Origin: Candidatus Dadabacteria bacterium
GTDB lineage: Bacteria > Desulfobacterota_D > UBA1144 > Nemesobacterales > Nemesobacteraceae
Reading direction: 5' to 3'
Assembly (NCBI GenBank): GCA_022826905.1
Contig: JAJDUA010000034.1
Coordinates: 1-64,000, forward strand
DNA: 64,000 bases
The notes under the pieces: model-generated
Told to the model about the DNA's origin: nothing
The model's input: the letters and a program-made list of their open reading frames with translations, nothing else
Databases searched by the model: none
Part shown: positions 23,483 to 32,315 of the stretch, one piece after another
Layout: each line of letters begins with the position of its first letter
Position numbering within the stretch: position 1 is the stretch's first letter
Position numbers and translations under genes: made by a program

Positions 23483-24597
23483 TCCGGACGGCCGCCAACA
23501 AGATTCTTGGACCAGATGTCGCCCATCCCGTATTCATCCAACCATCGTTCAACCTGTTCTCTCTCAAGTCGCCTGAACACTGAGACTCCGTCTTTTAACT
23601 CCGTTACAACAAAGTCCTCAGGACTGAAAAAGTTGGCAAAAACCACGGATTGCGTAGAACAAATCACCTGCGTTTCCTCGGATACCGAGCGGATAATATC
23701 GGCAAGCACACAAAGTGCCGCAGGATGCAATCCGAGTTCCGGTTCATCAAGTATTACCGTGCTGGGCCTTCTATCTGCGGGCTGTAGCAAGAGAGTTGCG
23801 AGACAGACAAATCTGGCCGTTCCGTTCGATAAAACATTGGCGCTGAATGGTGACCGGTAATTAGTATGCATCCACCGCAGCAAAATATTTTCATCTCCTC
23901 GTTTTCCAGTTGGTTCCAAGTAGAAATCTTGAAAAAACGGTGCCACGCTCTGAACTGCGCAAACAATCTGTTTGTATGATTGCTGGTCTTCATCATGCCG
24001 ACCGTTTCTCAGGTCGTAAAGAAAAGGAGCAATATTAGCCGCATCTTCTTCAAGGTAATAATAATTGTCCAAGCTGAATCTTTTCTTGAATTTGGCTTGG
24101 CTGCTTGTATCGTCAAAATGGTAAACCCTGCATTGGTCAAGATACCTTTTCGTGTAGTACTTTACGGGCTGACCTCTAAGATCTTCGGCCGCCAAGCCAC
24201 TTTCACCTCTCCTTGGATAAAGAGGCCATGGCGATTTTCCCGGTGAATCAACAAGGCGACAACTTTCAACGTCAAAAACCAATGAATCATCGTCGAGGTT
24301 CGGCAAAAACTCCACGCTGTAGCCGTTGTTTCCAATCTCCAAGTCTAGCTTTATCCTTTCGGTGTTTTTGGTGCCAAAATGGAAAAAGGTTTCCGCTCCC
24401 CCTTCAGTTTTAACATATCGTTGCAACTTACCTTGGGATAAAAAGCCTAGAAAACTGAACAGCGAAATCAGATTGGTTTTCCCGGCCCCATTTGCGCCAA
24501 TCAGTATATTGATATCCCTCATAGGCAAATCGAGTTGCTTTATAGACTTAAACCCCTCAACCCGAATGCGTCTAAGATTGTTCGGTCCTTGCGTCAT
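23476..24597 (-). CDS. AAA_21/ABC-type ATPase (OLD/PARIS-like sensor ATPase)
   Basis: The product is about 373 residues. RRIRVEGFKSIKQLDLPM opens an SMC/ABC-like ATPase. Walker A is LIGANGAGKTNLI, the ABC signature is LSNGTARFVCLATLL, Walker B is STVILDEPELGLHP, and the switch region is QVICSTQSVVFANFF. A long insert separates Walker A from the signature, as in OLD-family and AriA-like ATPases. I chose ATG 24597 because the family begins there; a GTG at 24648 would add 17 residues without a ribosome site. It forms an overlapping pair with the DUF4276 gene and adjoins a ruined higBA, which marks this as an accessory island. Confidence 0.88.
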   Translation of the reverse strand: MTQGPNNLRRIRVEGFKSIKQLDLPMRDINILIGANGAGKTNLISLFSFLGFLSQGKLQRYVKTEGGAETFFHFGTKNTERIKLDLEIGNNGYSVEFLPNLDDDSLVFDVESCRLVDSPGKSPWPLYPRRGESGLAAEDLRGQPVKYYTKRYLDQCRVYHFDDTSSQAKFKKRFSLDNYYYLEEDAANIAPFLYDLRNGRHDEDQQSYKQIVCAVQSVAPFFQDFYLEPTGKRGDENILLRWMHTNYRSPFSANVLSNGTARFVCLATLLLQPADRRPSTVILDEPELGLHPAALCVLADIIRSVSEETQVICSTQSVVFANFFSPEDFVVTELKDGVSVFRRLEREQVERWLDEYGMGDIWSKNLVGGRPEW

Positions 24598-24877
24598 ATC
24601 CACTCTTGCCTGCCACGGCTCATTCCCAAAAAACTGCAAATACGTCACCGTAGTGTAATCTGCTGCAAAACCTTACGCAATCTAAGTCTCCTACATATCC
24701 TTATGTGATTCAACTTTGAAATTCAGAGGTCATTCAGCCCTTCGACCGATTCCCTCTTGCAAAAGCGGCAGGAGCGCATAACCCCTATAACTGGTTCACC
24801 CGTAGAGATATGGGAACACGAATGAACTTGTGATAGAATAGTGTCCGGTTTGGGGTTTCCACCGCGAGGTAGCAGTC

Positions 24878-25552
24878 TTGAAATTCATATTGGTTCCCGT
24901 AAAAGATCTTTCAAGGGCAAACGAAAGGCTTGCCTCGGTGCTCAGCAACAAGCAGAGAACCGAACTTGCCTACGTGATGCTGGAAGACGTGTTCTCCGCG
25001 GTCGGCGACTCGAAGCTTGCCGATAACAGGGTCGTTGTTACGCTTGACAGGAAAGCGGAGAACATGGCCCTTGAAGAAGGGTTTGACGTCATAAGGGAGG
25101 AGAACCAGCTCGGGGAGAGTTCGTCGGTTGATCTTGCGATCCAGGTCTGCAGAAAAATGGGTGCGAAATCCGTGCTCGTGATCCCGGGCGACGCCCCTTT
25201 AATAACCGGTGAGGACCTGGACTCCGTTCTGGAGAAAGAGAAGAAGGGCAAGTCCGTGATTCTCGTTCCCTCAGAAGATGAGTTCGGCACAAACGCCATA
25301 CTGAGAAAGCCTCCCGACAGCATACCCTCGATGTTCGGAAACGACAGCTTCAGAAAACACAGGGAGGAGGCCGAGCGCAGATACGTTCCCTGCGACATCT
25401 ACAGAAACTTCAACATCAGCATCGACATTGACGAGCCCGGGGACATAGAAACCTTCTCCCACCACGGCTCCCACACCAAGACCTACAGGAAACTTCTGGA
25501 ACTGGGGCTCATAAAGGAAGAAACGAAAAAAAACGGGGTGGCGGCCAGCTGA
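24878..25552 (+). CDS. cofC: 2-phospho-L-lactate guanylyltransferase (CofC/FbiD family)
   Basis: CofC activates 2-phospho-L-lactate, or phosphoenolpyruvate or 3-phosphoglycerate in other lineages, with GTP to make the donor used by CofD in F420 synthesis. The 224-residue product has the nucleotidyltransferase start FILVPVKDLSRANERLASVL, the central VLVIPGDAPLITGEDL with the metal-binding Asp, and FGTNAILRKPPDSIPSMFGN. The TTG start at 24878 follows GAGG. Substrate choice cannot be read from the sequence. The matching cofD lies at 62.5-63.4 kb. Confidence 0.93.
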   Translation: MKFILVPVKDLSRANERLASVLSNKQRTELAYVMLEDVFSAVGDSKLADNRVVVTLDRKAENMALEEGFDVIREENQLGESSSVDLAIQVCRKMGAKSVLVIPGDAPLITGEDLDSVLEKEKKGKSVILVPSEDEFGTNAILRKPPDSIPSMFGNDSFRKHREEAERRYVPCDIYRNFNISIDIDEPGDIETFSHHGSHTKTYRKLLELGLIKEETKKNGVAAS

Positions 25553-25604
25553 TTTACACAGAGCAGGGGTCGCGCAATTTCCCCTGAACCCTCGTGTCCG
25601 CGCG

Positions 25605-25632
25605 TTGAATCCTCATGGGATACTGGTATAAT
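25605..25632 (+). promoter_or_regulatory. Promoter for the CAU-anticodon tRNA
   Basis: TTGAAT at 25605-25610 and TATAAT at 25627-25632 are 16 bases apart, 31 bases upstream of the tRNA. Confidence 0.6.
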
Positions 25633-25663
25633 TTCCTGCTTTTCGAATTACCTTTTTTCCGGG

Positions 25664-25735
25664 GGCGGCGTAGCTCAGGGGTAGAGCGGGGCTCTCATAA
25701 GGCCTGTGTCGGTGGTTCGATCCCACCCGTCGCCA
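25664..25735 (+). tRNA. tRNA with CAU anticodon (elongator Met or Ile2)
   Basis: Acceptor GGCGGCG pairs with CGTCGCC, with A as discriminator. The anticodon loop is CTCATAA and the T arm is GGTGG-TTCGATC-CCACC. CCA is not encoded. The CAU anticodon with this loop fits elongator tRNA-Met or the lysidine-modified tRNA-Ile2; sequence alone does not settle it. TilS, the enzyme that modifies tRNA-Ile2, is encoded at 57.7 kb. Confidence 0.93.
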
Positions 25736-25743
25736 CTTCCCTG

Positions 25744-26142
25744 CTACTTCTCTCCTTCGAAATCCAAAGAGGCGGAATTTATGCAGTACCTGAGCCCGGT
25801 AGGCTGCGGGCCGTCCGGGAAAACATGTCCCAGGTGGGCGTCGCACTTTGAGCATAAAACCTCCGTTCTCGTCATCCCGTGGGAGTGATCGGTCTTCTCC
25901 GCCACGTTCTCCCGCGAGACGGGCTCCCAGAAGCTCGGCCATCCCGTGCCGGAATCGAACTTCTCTGAGAAACGGAAAAGCTCCTGCCCGCAGCACACGC
26001 AGGTGTACATTCCCTTTTCGTGATGGTCGTGGTACTTTCCGGTAAAGGCCCTCTCGGTGCCCTTCTTTCTCGTGACAAGAAACTCCTCGGGGGAGAGCCG
26101 CTCCTGCCACTGCTCGTCCGTCTTCTTTACCTTTTCAGACAT
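25744..26142 (-). CDS. msrB: Peptide-methionine (R)-S-oxide reductase
   Basis: MsrB repairs methionine R-sulfoxide in proteins. The 132-residue product has both zinc CxxC pairs (YTCVCCGQ and [14 protein letters not shown]), the substrate site [11 protein letters not shown] and the catalytic Cys in [11 protein letters not shown]. It is cytoplasmic, with no signal peptide. The start lies seven bases after the tyrA stop, so msrB is the last gene of the pheA-hisC-tyrA run. Confidence 0.97.
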   Translation of the reverse strand: MSEKVKKTDEQWQERLSPEEFLVTRKKGTERAFTGKYHDHHEKGMYTCVCCGQELFRFSEKFDSGTGWPSFWEPVSRENVAEKTDHSHGMTRTEVLCSKCDAHLGHVFPDGPQPTGLRYCINSASLDFEGEK

Positions 26143-26149
26143 TATCTTC

Positions 26150-27004
26150 TCACTCCCCGAGATTCCTCTTTGAATCCCGGGCCTCCCTCAAAAGAACTGT
26201 CAGATCTTCTACATTACCGGAGGCGACTGCTTTTTCAATTTCCCCGAGCTTTCCCGCAAAGCCGCGGATGGCACCAAGCAGCGCCTCGCGGTTCTCGATG
26301 AAAATACCGGCCCACATCTCGGGGGAGCTGCCGGCGATCCTAGTGAAGTCGGCAAGGCCCCCGCCCGAAAAATCAAAAAGATTTCCGTCTCCCCCACTCG
26401 AAGCCACCGTGCTTACAAGGGAGTATGCGACCGCGTGGGGAAGATGGCTTACAAGCGAAAAGACCTCGTCGTGGAATTCGGGATCCATCTCTACCACCTC
26501 GCTTCCAACTAGCGAAAAAAGTGTTTTCACCACGGAGAGAGCTTCGGGGCTTGTGCTTTCCACGGGAGTGACAACACATCTTTTCCCCGAGAAAAGACCT
26601 GGATCAGACTCCATGACGCCGGATGTTTCCCTCCCCGCGATGGGGTGGGCTCCGACAAAGCGGATATTTCGGGGGCCCTTTTCCATCTCCCTCACTATAG
26701 AAGCCTTTACGCTTCCCACGTCGCAAACCACCGTGCCGGGGGAAACAAATCCGGAAACCTCCTCGACCACCCGTGCTATGGTGTTGACGTAGGTTGCGAC
26801 GACAACTATTTCCGACCCCGCCATGCCGGGGCCGATTTCGGAAGCGCCCGCATCTGCGATTCCGCTCTCAAGGGCGAAGCGGAGTGACTCCGCGTCCCGC
26901 TCGACCCCGAAGATTTCCCCGATTTCCCCCGATTCGCGAAGGGCGGCCGCAAGGGAACCTCCTATCAGCCCGAGACCTACAACCGCTACTTTTTCAAAAG
27001 TCAT
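26150..27004 (-). CDS. tyrA: Prephenate dehydrogenase
   Basis: TyrA oxidatively decarboxylates prephenate to 4-hydroxyphenylpyruvate for tyrosine. The 284-residue, monofunctional product has the dinucleotide fold [30 protein letters not shown], the substrate-binding [14 protein letters not shown] with the catalytic His, and [11 protein letters not shown]. There is no ACT domain. Arogenate as substrate is possible and cannot be excluded. It overlaps hisC by four bases (ATGA), so the two are coupled. Confidence 0.95.
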   Translation of the reverse strand: MTFEKVAVVGLGLIGGSLAAALRESGEIGEIFGVERDAESLRFALESGIADAGASEIGPGMAGSEIVVVATYVNTIARVVEEVSGFVSPGTVVCDVGSVKASIVREMEKGPRNIRFVGAHPIAGRETSGVMESDPGLFSGKRCVVTPVESTSPEALSVVKTLFSLVGSEVVEMDPEFHDEVFSLVSHLPHAVAYSLVSTVASSGGDGNLFDFSGGGLADFTRIAGSSPEMWAGIFIENREALLGAIRGFAGKLGEIEKAVASGNVEDLTVLLREARDSKRNLGE

Positions 27005-28086
27005 CTTCCGAGAACCCTCCCAAGCGATTCAATGAATTTTTCGTTCTCTCGCTTGAGGCCGAAGCTTACCCTCAGGTGCGTTTTAAGTCCGTAGCCGCCC
27101 ACCGGCCTCGTTATGACCCCGTCGCGAAGAAGCGCCTCGTAAACCGGCATCGGATCCCTCTCAAGGTCAACAAGAACGAAATTCGTGTGGGACTCCGTGT
27201 ACCTGACCCCGAGCTCGCCCAGCTTCTCGCGGAAATACTCCTTTGCGGTGCGGTTAAGCTCCCTTGAGCGGGCGACATGTCTCCCGTCGTCAAGCGCGGC
27301 GCAGGCCGCCACCTGCGCGGCCGAGTTCACGTTAAACGGCTCCCTTACCCGGTGCATGTAGGAGACCGCCTCTTTTGACGCGACCCCGTAGCCGACCCTG
27401 AGCCCCGCAAGACCGTAAATCTTGGAGAAGGTTCTCACCGTCACGAGTGATTCGCGGACCGAGTGGTAGCGAAGCGTGTCCGGATACTCGGGGTCGTCCA
27501 CGTACTCGAAATAGGCCTCGTCCACAAGTATTACGATATTTTCAGGAACCCGCTCGAGGAACCATTCAAGCTCGTCCCTTCTCGCTATCGTGCCGGTCGG
27601 GTTGTTCGGGTTTGCGATGTAGATGATTTTCGTTTTCTCCGTGACCAAAGAGAGCATGTCCTTTAGGTCGTGCGCAAGGTCCGGCATCCGGGAGATGACG
27701 TGCGAGCACCCGAGCGACTGGGTGACGATCGGGTAGACGATAAACGCGTGGCGGCCGTAGATGGCCTCGTCCCCGGGCTCAAGAAAGGTCCTTGCGACGA
27801 TCTCTATCACTTCGTTCGAACCGTTGCCGAGCAGTATCGTGTCCTCGGGAACCCCGAGCTTCTCGGAAAGTTTCCGCCGGAGTTCAAAGCAGCCCCCGTC
27901 GGGATAAAGGTTAACATTCGAGACGTGTTCTAAAAGCGCTTTTTTCGCAAGCGGTGAGGGACCGAGGGGATTTTCGTTCGAAGCCATCTTGGCGGCGTCC
28001 CGGATTCCTAGCTCCCGCTCAAGCTCCTCGATCGGCTTTCCCGGAACGTAGGGAATAAGGTTCTTTACGCTTGCTCTTGGTTCCAT
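27001..28086 (-). CDS. hisC: Histidinol-phosphate aminotransferase (probably also the aromatic aminotransferase)
   Basis: The 361-residue class I/II PLP aminotransferase starts PYVPGKPIEELERELGI and has ASNENPLGPSP, NPNNPTGTIARRDELEW, VDEAYFEYVDDPEYPDTLRY and the PLP lysine in VRTFSKIYGLAGLRVGYG, all typical of HisC. It lies between pheA and tyrA rather than with hisB/hisH. HisC enzymes can transaminate phenylpyruvate and 4-hydroxyphenylpyruvate, so in this operon it probably performs the last step of Phe and Tyr synthesis as well as the histidine step. That dual role is inference from context and known family breadth. Confidence 0.93.
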   Translation of the reverse strand: MEPRASVKNLIPYVPGKPIEELERELGIRDAAKMASNENPLGPSPLAKKALLEHVSNVNLYPDGGCFELRRKLSEKLGVPEDTILLGNGSNEVIEIVARTFLEPGDEAIYGRHAFIVYPIVTQSLGCSHVISRMPDLAHDLKDMLSLVTEKTKIIYIANPNNPTGTIARRDELEWFLERVPENIVILVDEAYFEYVDDPEYPDTLRYHSVRESLVTVRTFSKIYGLAGLRVGYGVASKEAVSYMHRVREPFNVNSAAQVAACAALDDGRHVARSRELNRTAKEYFREKLGELGVRYTESHTNFVLVDLERDPMPVYEALLRDGVITRPVGGYGLKTHLRVSFGLKRENEKFIESLGRVLGR

Positions 28087-28110
28087 GGAGACTCGTCCGC
28101 CAGGCCGCCG

Positions 28111-29196
28111 TCAGCCCGGTACTCCGGAGGGGTAGGATCCCAACACCTTGAGAAAAACGCAGTTGGCTTCCACCTTCTCAAGTGCGTCCCTTACCGCCTT
28201 ATCCTCGCGGTGTCCCGAGAAGTCAGCAAAAAACACGTATTCCCAATGCCTGTCGCGCAAGGGCCTGGATTCGATTTTGGTGAGATTTATGCCGGATTCG
28301 GAAAACGGGAGAAAAAATGTCCTGTGAAGCGCCCCCGGCTCATCCTTAACGGAAAAGGCAATTGAAGTCTTGTCCTCCCCGCTCGGGGGAGGGTTCTCCC
28401 TTCCCATTACCACGAATCGGGTCGTATTGCGCGGGCTGTCCTCTATGTGGTTCTGTATCGTCTTAAGATTGTATATAGATCCCGAGAACTCGCTTGCAAT
28501 CGCGGCGACGTTTTTGTCCCTCGCGGCCATCTTCGCCGCCGCCGCGGTGCTCGGGGTCTCAACAAGCGCCACGCCGTAGAGATTTGCGGCAATCCATTTC
28601 CTGCACTGCCCGAGCGCCTGGGGATGCGAGGCCACTGTTTTTATTTCACTGATGTCTCCGCCGATGGAAAGCAGGAAGTGCTCTATGCGCTCGAAACACT
28701 CGGCCGAAATGCTGAGATCCCATTCAACCAGCATGTCAAGAACATCTCCCACCGAACCTTCAATCGAGTTCTCGACGGGCACTATGCCGAAATCGGCCCT
28801 CTTGCCGTAAACCGCTTCGAACACGTCCTCGAAGCTGGAAACTGGAACAAACTCCGAAGAAGCACCGAATTTCCGAAACGCGGCCTGGTTTGAAAAGCTG
28901 CCCTCGGGTCCTAGGTAAGCGACTTTCTCGTCGTGCTGAAGAGACCTGCAGCGCGATATTATCTCCCTGAAAACAAAGAGAATATCCTCGTTGGAGAGGG
29001 GGCCCGGATTGCCTCCCGTTATCTTGCTTTCTATCTCCTTTTCCCTGCCCGGGTCGTAGACTCCCAGAGAGTCCTTTTTCTTGAGTCTGCTTACCTCTAT
29101 CGCAAGCTCGGCCCGCCTGTTTATAAGTTCAAGCAACTTGGAATCGAGGGCATCTATTTCCCTTCTTACAGAGGCAAGTTCTTTGTTGGGAGCCAT
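28111..29196 (-). CDS. pheA: Bifunctional chorismate mutase / prephenate dehydratase
   Basis: The product is 361 residues in three parts. An AroQ chorismate mutase is at about 1-90 (VRREIDALDSKLLELINRRA). The prephenate dehydratase at about 95-270 shows YLGPEGSFSNQAA, VPVENSIEGSVGDVLDML and SPRNTTRFVVMG. A C-terminal ACT domain at about 280-355 includes DEPGALHRTFF and the phenylalanine-binding IESRP. The ACT domain implies feedback by phenylalanine. It leads pheA-hisC-tyrA-msrB, 24 bases ahead of hisC. No convincing ribosome site precedes the ATG. Confidence 0.97.
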   Translation of the reverse strand: MAPNKELASVRREIDALDSKLLELINRRAELAIEVSRLKKKDSLGVYDPGREKEIESKITGGNPGPLSNEDILFVFREIISRCRSLQHDEKVAYLGPEGSFSNQAAFRKFGASSEFVPVSSFEDVFEAVYGKRADFGIVPVENSIEGSVGDVLDMLVEWDLSISAECFERIEHFLLSIGGDISEIKTVASHPQALGQCRKWIAANLYGVALVETPSTAAAAKMAARDKNVAAIASEFSGSIYNLKTIQNHIEDSPRNTTRFVVMGRENPPPSGEDKTSIAFSVKDEPGALHRTFFLPFSESGINLTKIESRPLRDRHWEYVFFADFSGHREDKAVRDALEKVEANCVFLKVLGSYPSGVPG

Positions 29197-29282
29197 TATC
29201 CAGTCTTAAGGAGAAGATTTTGAGAAGAATAGCGAGGGGGTAGGGCAAAGTCAAATAGCCCGCAGGGGTGAAAACGGAGCTC

Positions 29283-30188
29283 TCAGCTGCCCCCGTTGCC
29301 CCTTACGATCCTGGGTTCCGCAAGCGTTCCCTGGATCCTTCCGGAGAAGGTGCCGTCCCCCTGGGAACCAAGAAAACCGCCGACAAGAGCAAGCTTTGCG
29401 TCTTCCGGAGAAGGCCTGAACGTAACGGAGAGATCAAGGGCGGCTCCCTTTCTTAACCGAAGCGGAGACGGGGCTTTTCCCTCCGCCTGCAAGGAAAGCT
29501 GGGGGTTCGTGAGGGAAAACTTCTCGACTCGCGATTCAAAGCGGTTGGCGGTACCGCGAAGCACCACGCTCAGGTTCGTGTACTCCTCTTTAACCTCAAA
29601 CCCCTGCACACTGTCCACGGCTACCGAAAGAGAAGGAGAGGACAAGAGATACTCCATCTTTGAAATCCCTCCGCTTTCCCCCTCTCCGAAAAACTTTACG
29701 GTTCCGTCGACCTTTCCGCTGACCGAGATCCCCTCGTTTCCCAGAAAAAGACGGGAAACGGCCGAAGATTCGAGGGAGATTATATCCACCTCCGCGCTTG
29801 TAACCTTGTTTTTCTTCATGTTCTGCGAAACCTTGCCGTCTATCTTCCCTCCGTAGGCATTAACGGAAAAGGAAATCCGGGTGTCGTCGGAGAAAATAAC
29901 GGAGAAAATCCCGGCGCTCACCCTGGCCCTGTCAATCACAAGCGGCTCCCTTTCCCCGAGGATCACGCTGATGTCCCTGAACTCGATAGAGGAAAGACCC
30001 TTGAGTTCCGCATCGCCTACCAGAACCGGAACCGGGGAGTTGCTCTGTATCTCGAAGACGGCTCTTCTTTCAACCGAGTCCCATGGAAACCCTAAAAGAA
30101 GAAAAATCAGGAGAAACGCGAAGAATATCCCTGCGTAAAGGCGGAAGGAGACTTTTTCCGGCATTTTGATTCTGGTCTTTATATTCAT
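29283..30188 (-). CDS. gspN: Type II secretion system protein GspN-like
   Basis: The 301-residue inner-membrane protein has one N-terminal membrane helix (about residues 16-35) and a long periplasmic beta-rich domain, the layout of GspN. FPWDSVERRAVFEIQSNSPV at the membrane exit and the final SGRIQGTLAEPRIVRGNGGS fit the family. GspN has an accessory role in some type II secretion systems. The gene follows gspM by nine bases and shares its direction with gspL, dnaN and dnaA. No other secretion genes are close. Confidence 0.75.
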   Translation of the reverse strand: MNIKTRIKMPEKVSFRLYAGIFFAFLLIFLLLGFPWDSVERRAVFEIQSNSPVPVLVGDAELKGLSSIEFRDISVILGEREPLVIDRARVSAGIFSVIFSDDTRISFSVNAYGGKIDGKVSQNMKKNKVTSAEVDIISLESSAVSRLFLGNEGISVSGKVDGTVKFFGEGESGGISKMEYLLSSPSLSVAVDSVQGFEVKEEYTNLSVVLRGTANRFESRVEKFSLTNPQLSLQAEGKAPSPLRLRKGAALDLSVTFRPSPEDAKLALVGGFLGSQGDGTFSGRIQGTLAEPRIVRGNGGS

Positions 30189-30197
30189 TCTTACCGC

Positions 30198-30836
30198 TTA
30201 CGATTCACTGAAAGAAAAAGTGGACAGTCGGAACGAGACATCGGACAGGTTCGGGTTGTCGAATCTGGTTTTTATTCTAAGGTCCGAGACCTTGAGGATG
30301 GTCTTGCTTTTCTGAAAGGTGTAGAGAACATTAAGCACTCTGGGAACGGGTACCTTGTTTATCTTGACCAGGACCGCTCTTTCTCGATTTATTCCCTTCC
30401 CCCTAACCGACGGGTTTGTTCCCTTTATGGAAAAGGAGCGGCGGTCTATACCGTTTCTGACGAGCACCTTCTCCACCACCGAAATAAGCGCCTCCCTTTC
30501 CTCCTTCATCGAACCGCTGACCTTTGCCAGAAGATCCCTTGAGTAGCGGTACTCCTCCTTGAGGGACCTCATCTCGTTTAGCTGAAATCTCACCTGGCTG
30601 ACCTCGCTTCTTACTGCGGAACCCCCGGGGAAAACCGCCCTGTAGGCAGAAAAAAGTATGAAAACGGCCAAGGCCGCGGCGGCTATCTTGAGAGCGCGGA
30701 CATCCCTTGCGGAGAACTCCCCCCTGTTTACTAGCTCCCTTACCCTATTCGCTAGGGGTTCGGTTTTCTCCAGAACCGCCGAGAGAAGTGATTTCAATCC
30801 CTGCACCAGTCTCTGTATTAACTCTTTCATTCTCAC
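30198..30836 (-). CDS. gspM: Type II secretion system protein GspM-like
   Basis: The 212-residue product has an N-terminal cytoplasmic stretch, one membrane helix (KIAAAALAVFILFSAYRAVF, about residues 50-69), a coiled-coil segment (VSQVRFQLNEMRSLKEEYRY) and a C-terminal ferredoxin-like periplasmic domain ending in VSFRLSTFS. This matches GspM/PilO, which bind GspL/PilN. It overlaps gspL by four bases (ATGA). Weak sequence conservation is normal for the family; identification rests mainly on topology and gene order. Confidence 0.75.
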   Translation of the reverse strand: MRMKELIQRLVQGLKSLLSAVLEKTEPLANRVRELVNRGEFSARDVRALKIAAAALAVFILFSAYRAVFPGGSAVRSEVSQVRFQLNEMRSLKEEYRYSRDLLAKVSGSMKEEREALISVVEKVLVRNGIDRRSFSIKGTNPSVRGKGINRERAVLVKINKVPVPRVLNVLYTFQKSKTILKVSDLRIKTRFDNPNLSDVSFRLSTFSFSES

Positions 30837-32299
30837 CTGACTACCATTGACATCTCGAATTTCAAACCGCTGTTAACTGCCTTTCCGACCTGTCCCATCT
30901 TCACCTGGGTAAAGCTGCCGGACTCAGAGAAGGCTTTCTCTATCGACGCTATCTCCTCGTAGGAATCGCTCCTGCCCCATATCTTGGCCTTGCCCCCGTC
31001 TTCGATCCTTATTTCGTCAACAGAGAAACTCACGCTCTCCGGAACGGCGGCGGAAACCGCCGTCAGCACCTCAAGCGGGCTGTGGCCCCCTCTTACCTGC
31101 TTCAATATGTCAAGCTTGCGGTTGATGACTTCAAGCTTCCCCCTGTAAAAAGCAACCGGGTCCTGTGTTCCCGCAGCCTCAGGAAACTCCTTCCTAAGGT
31201 CCATCTCCATCTCGGAGCGTATGGAATTCATTTTGCTCCTGGCGGATACCACTTCCGTCACGCGACCGAAAACAACCACAAGAAGCAGAGCGGCGCACAG
31301 GGCGACGGGAACCCGAAACTCCTTTAATAAGCCTCCCGCCATCCCCCGCGGCCTGTATCCGTCCCTTCTGAGATTGAGTCTTCCCTTTTTGCCTGAGGAA
31401 CTTCCGTAAAGTGCAAGAGCGTAAGCCCTTGCGAAAAAAGGAGAGTCATTGTGACCAAGCTGCTCTATGAAAATTCTCTTTACTTCCCGGTCGAGCTGCT
31501 CGGTAAGTTCTTTCGCAACCCCGTCTACCTCGCATATCTCTCCGGTAATAACCAGACTCTTTATTTCCTCTCCGGTTTCTCCCTCAAAATAGCGCATAGT
31601 GTTTCTTATTTCCTCCGCGATGAAGCGGCAACTTTTAAGAAACGCTTTTTTCTTCTCATCATCACTGTTTATCTGCGGCAGGTCGAGAATATCAGTGGCA
31701 AGAGATTTTTTCACTCTCTCGACGGCGTCATCGCAGTTCCTCACCCTGCTGAGTCCCCCTTCGTCGAAAAACGAGAAGTTGAGATGGTCCTGGTCGGCGT
31801 CTATAAGGAGAAGCGGTCTAGGCCCTTCAATAAGATCCCCCAGTGAAGAAAAAGCAACCGGAGTGAAAGTCACTTGATCCGGGTCAACGCCAGACTCCCG
31901 CAGGGAGGCCAGATAGTTCTCAAACAGCCCCTTCTCAAAAGCGGGAACTATGGCCTCGGCTCCCTCCGGTCTTTCTACCTCATGGTAGTCGGACAGCACA
32001 TCCTCCCCCAAGGTGAACCCGGTCGAGTTCTCAAGCTCGAAGCGGTAAACCCCCCTGAGCTTCTTTGAATCAGAGAAAGGAAACTTGAGAACCCTGAGAA
32101 GAAGAGGGGAATGGCAGAGCCCGGTAACGGCTCTGGTTCCGAGGGAGATTTCGTTCTTGAGGAAAGCCGATGTATCGCCGGTTCCAAGCCCCCCGGTAAA
32201 AGAGGCTTTGCGGATCTCAGTTCCTTTGAGCCCCCTTCTTACGGTTACGGTCCTGACTTTTCCGCCGGAAAAATCGACCCCGATGAATCCACCTAGCAT
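30833..32299 (-). CDS. gspL: Type II secretion system protein GspL (PilM/PilN-like fusion)
   Basis: The product is about 488 residues. An actin-like PilM/GspL cytoplasmic domain begins LGGFIGVDFSGGKVRTVTV and has SLVITGEICEVDGVAKELTE. One membrane helix lies near residue 350 (VALCAALLLVVVFGRVTEVV). A PilN-like periplasmic domain follows (SPLEVLTAVSAAVPESVSFS ... IWGRSDSYEEIASIEKAF). GspL links the secretion ATPase GspE to the inner-membrane platform. I chose the start at 32299, just after the dnaN stop; a start at 32353 would overlap dnaN and add a strongly basic lead. Neither site has a good ribosome binding site. Confidence 0.85.
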   Translation of the reverse strand: MLGGFIGVDFSGGKVRTVTVRRGLKGTEIRKASFTGGLGTGDTSAFLKNEISLGTRAVTGLCHSPLLLRVLKFPFSDSKKLRGVYRFELENSTGFTLGEDVLSDYHEVERPEGAEAIVPAFEKGLFENYLASLRESGVDPDQVTFTPVAFSSLGDLIEGPRPLLLIDADQDHLNFSFFDEGGLSRVRNCDDAVERVKKSLATDILDLPQINSDDEKKKAFLKSCRFIAEEIRNTMRYFEGETGEEIKSLVITGEICEVDGVAKELTEQLDREVKRIFIEQLGHNDSPFFARAYALALYGSSSGKKGRLNLRRDGYRPRGMAGGLLKEFRVPVALCAALLLVVVFGRVTEVVSARSKMNSIRSEMEMDLRKEFPEAAGTQDPVAFYRGKLEVINRKLDILKQVRGGHSPLEVLTAVSAAVPESVSFSVDEIRIEDGGKAKIWGRSDSYEEIASIEKAFSESGSFTQVKMGQVGKAVNSGLKFEMSMVVR

Positions 32300-32315
32300 C
32301 TTAAAGGTACGAGGA

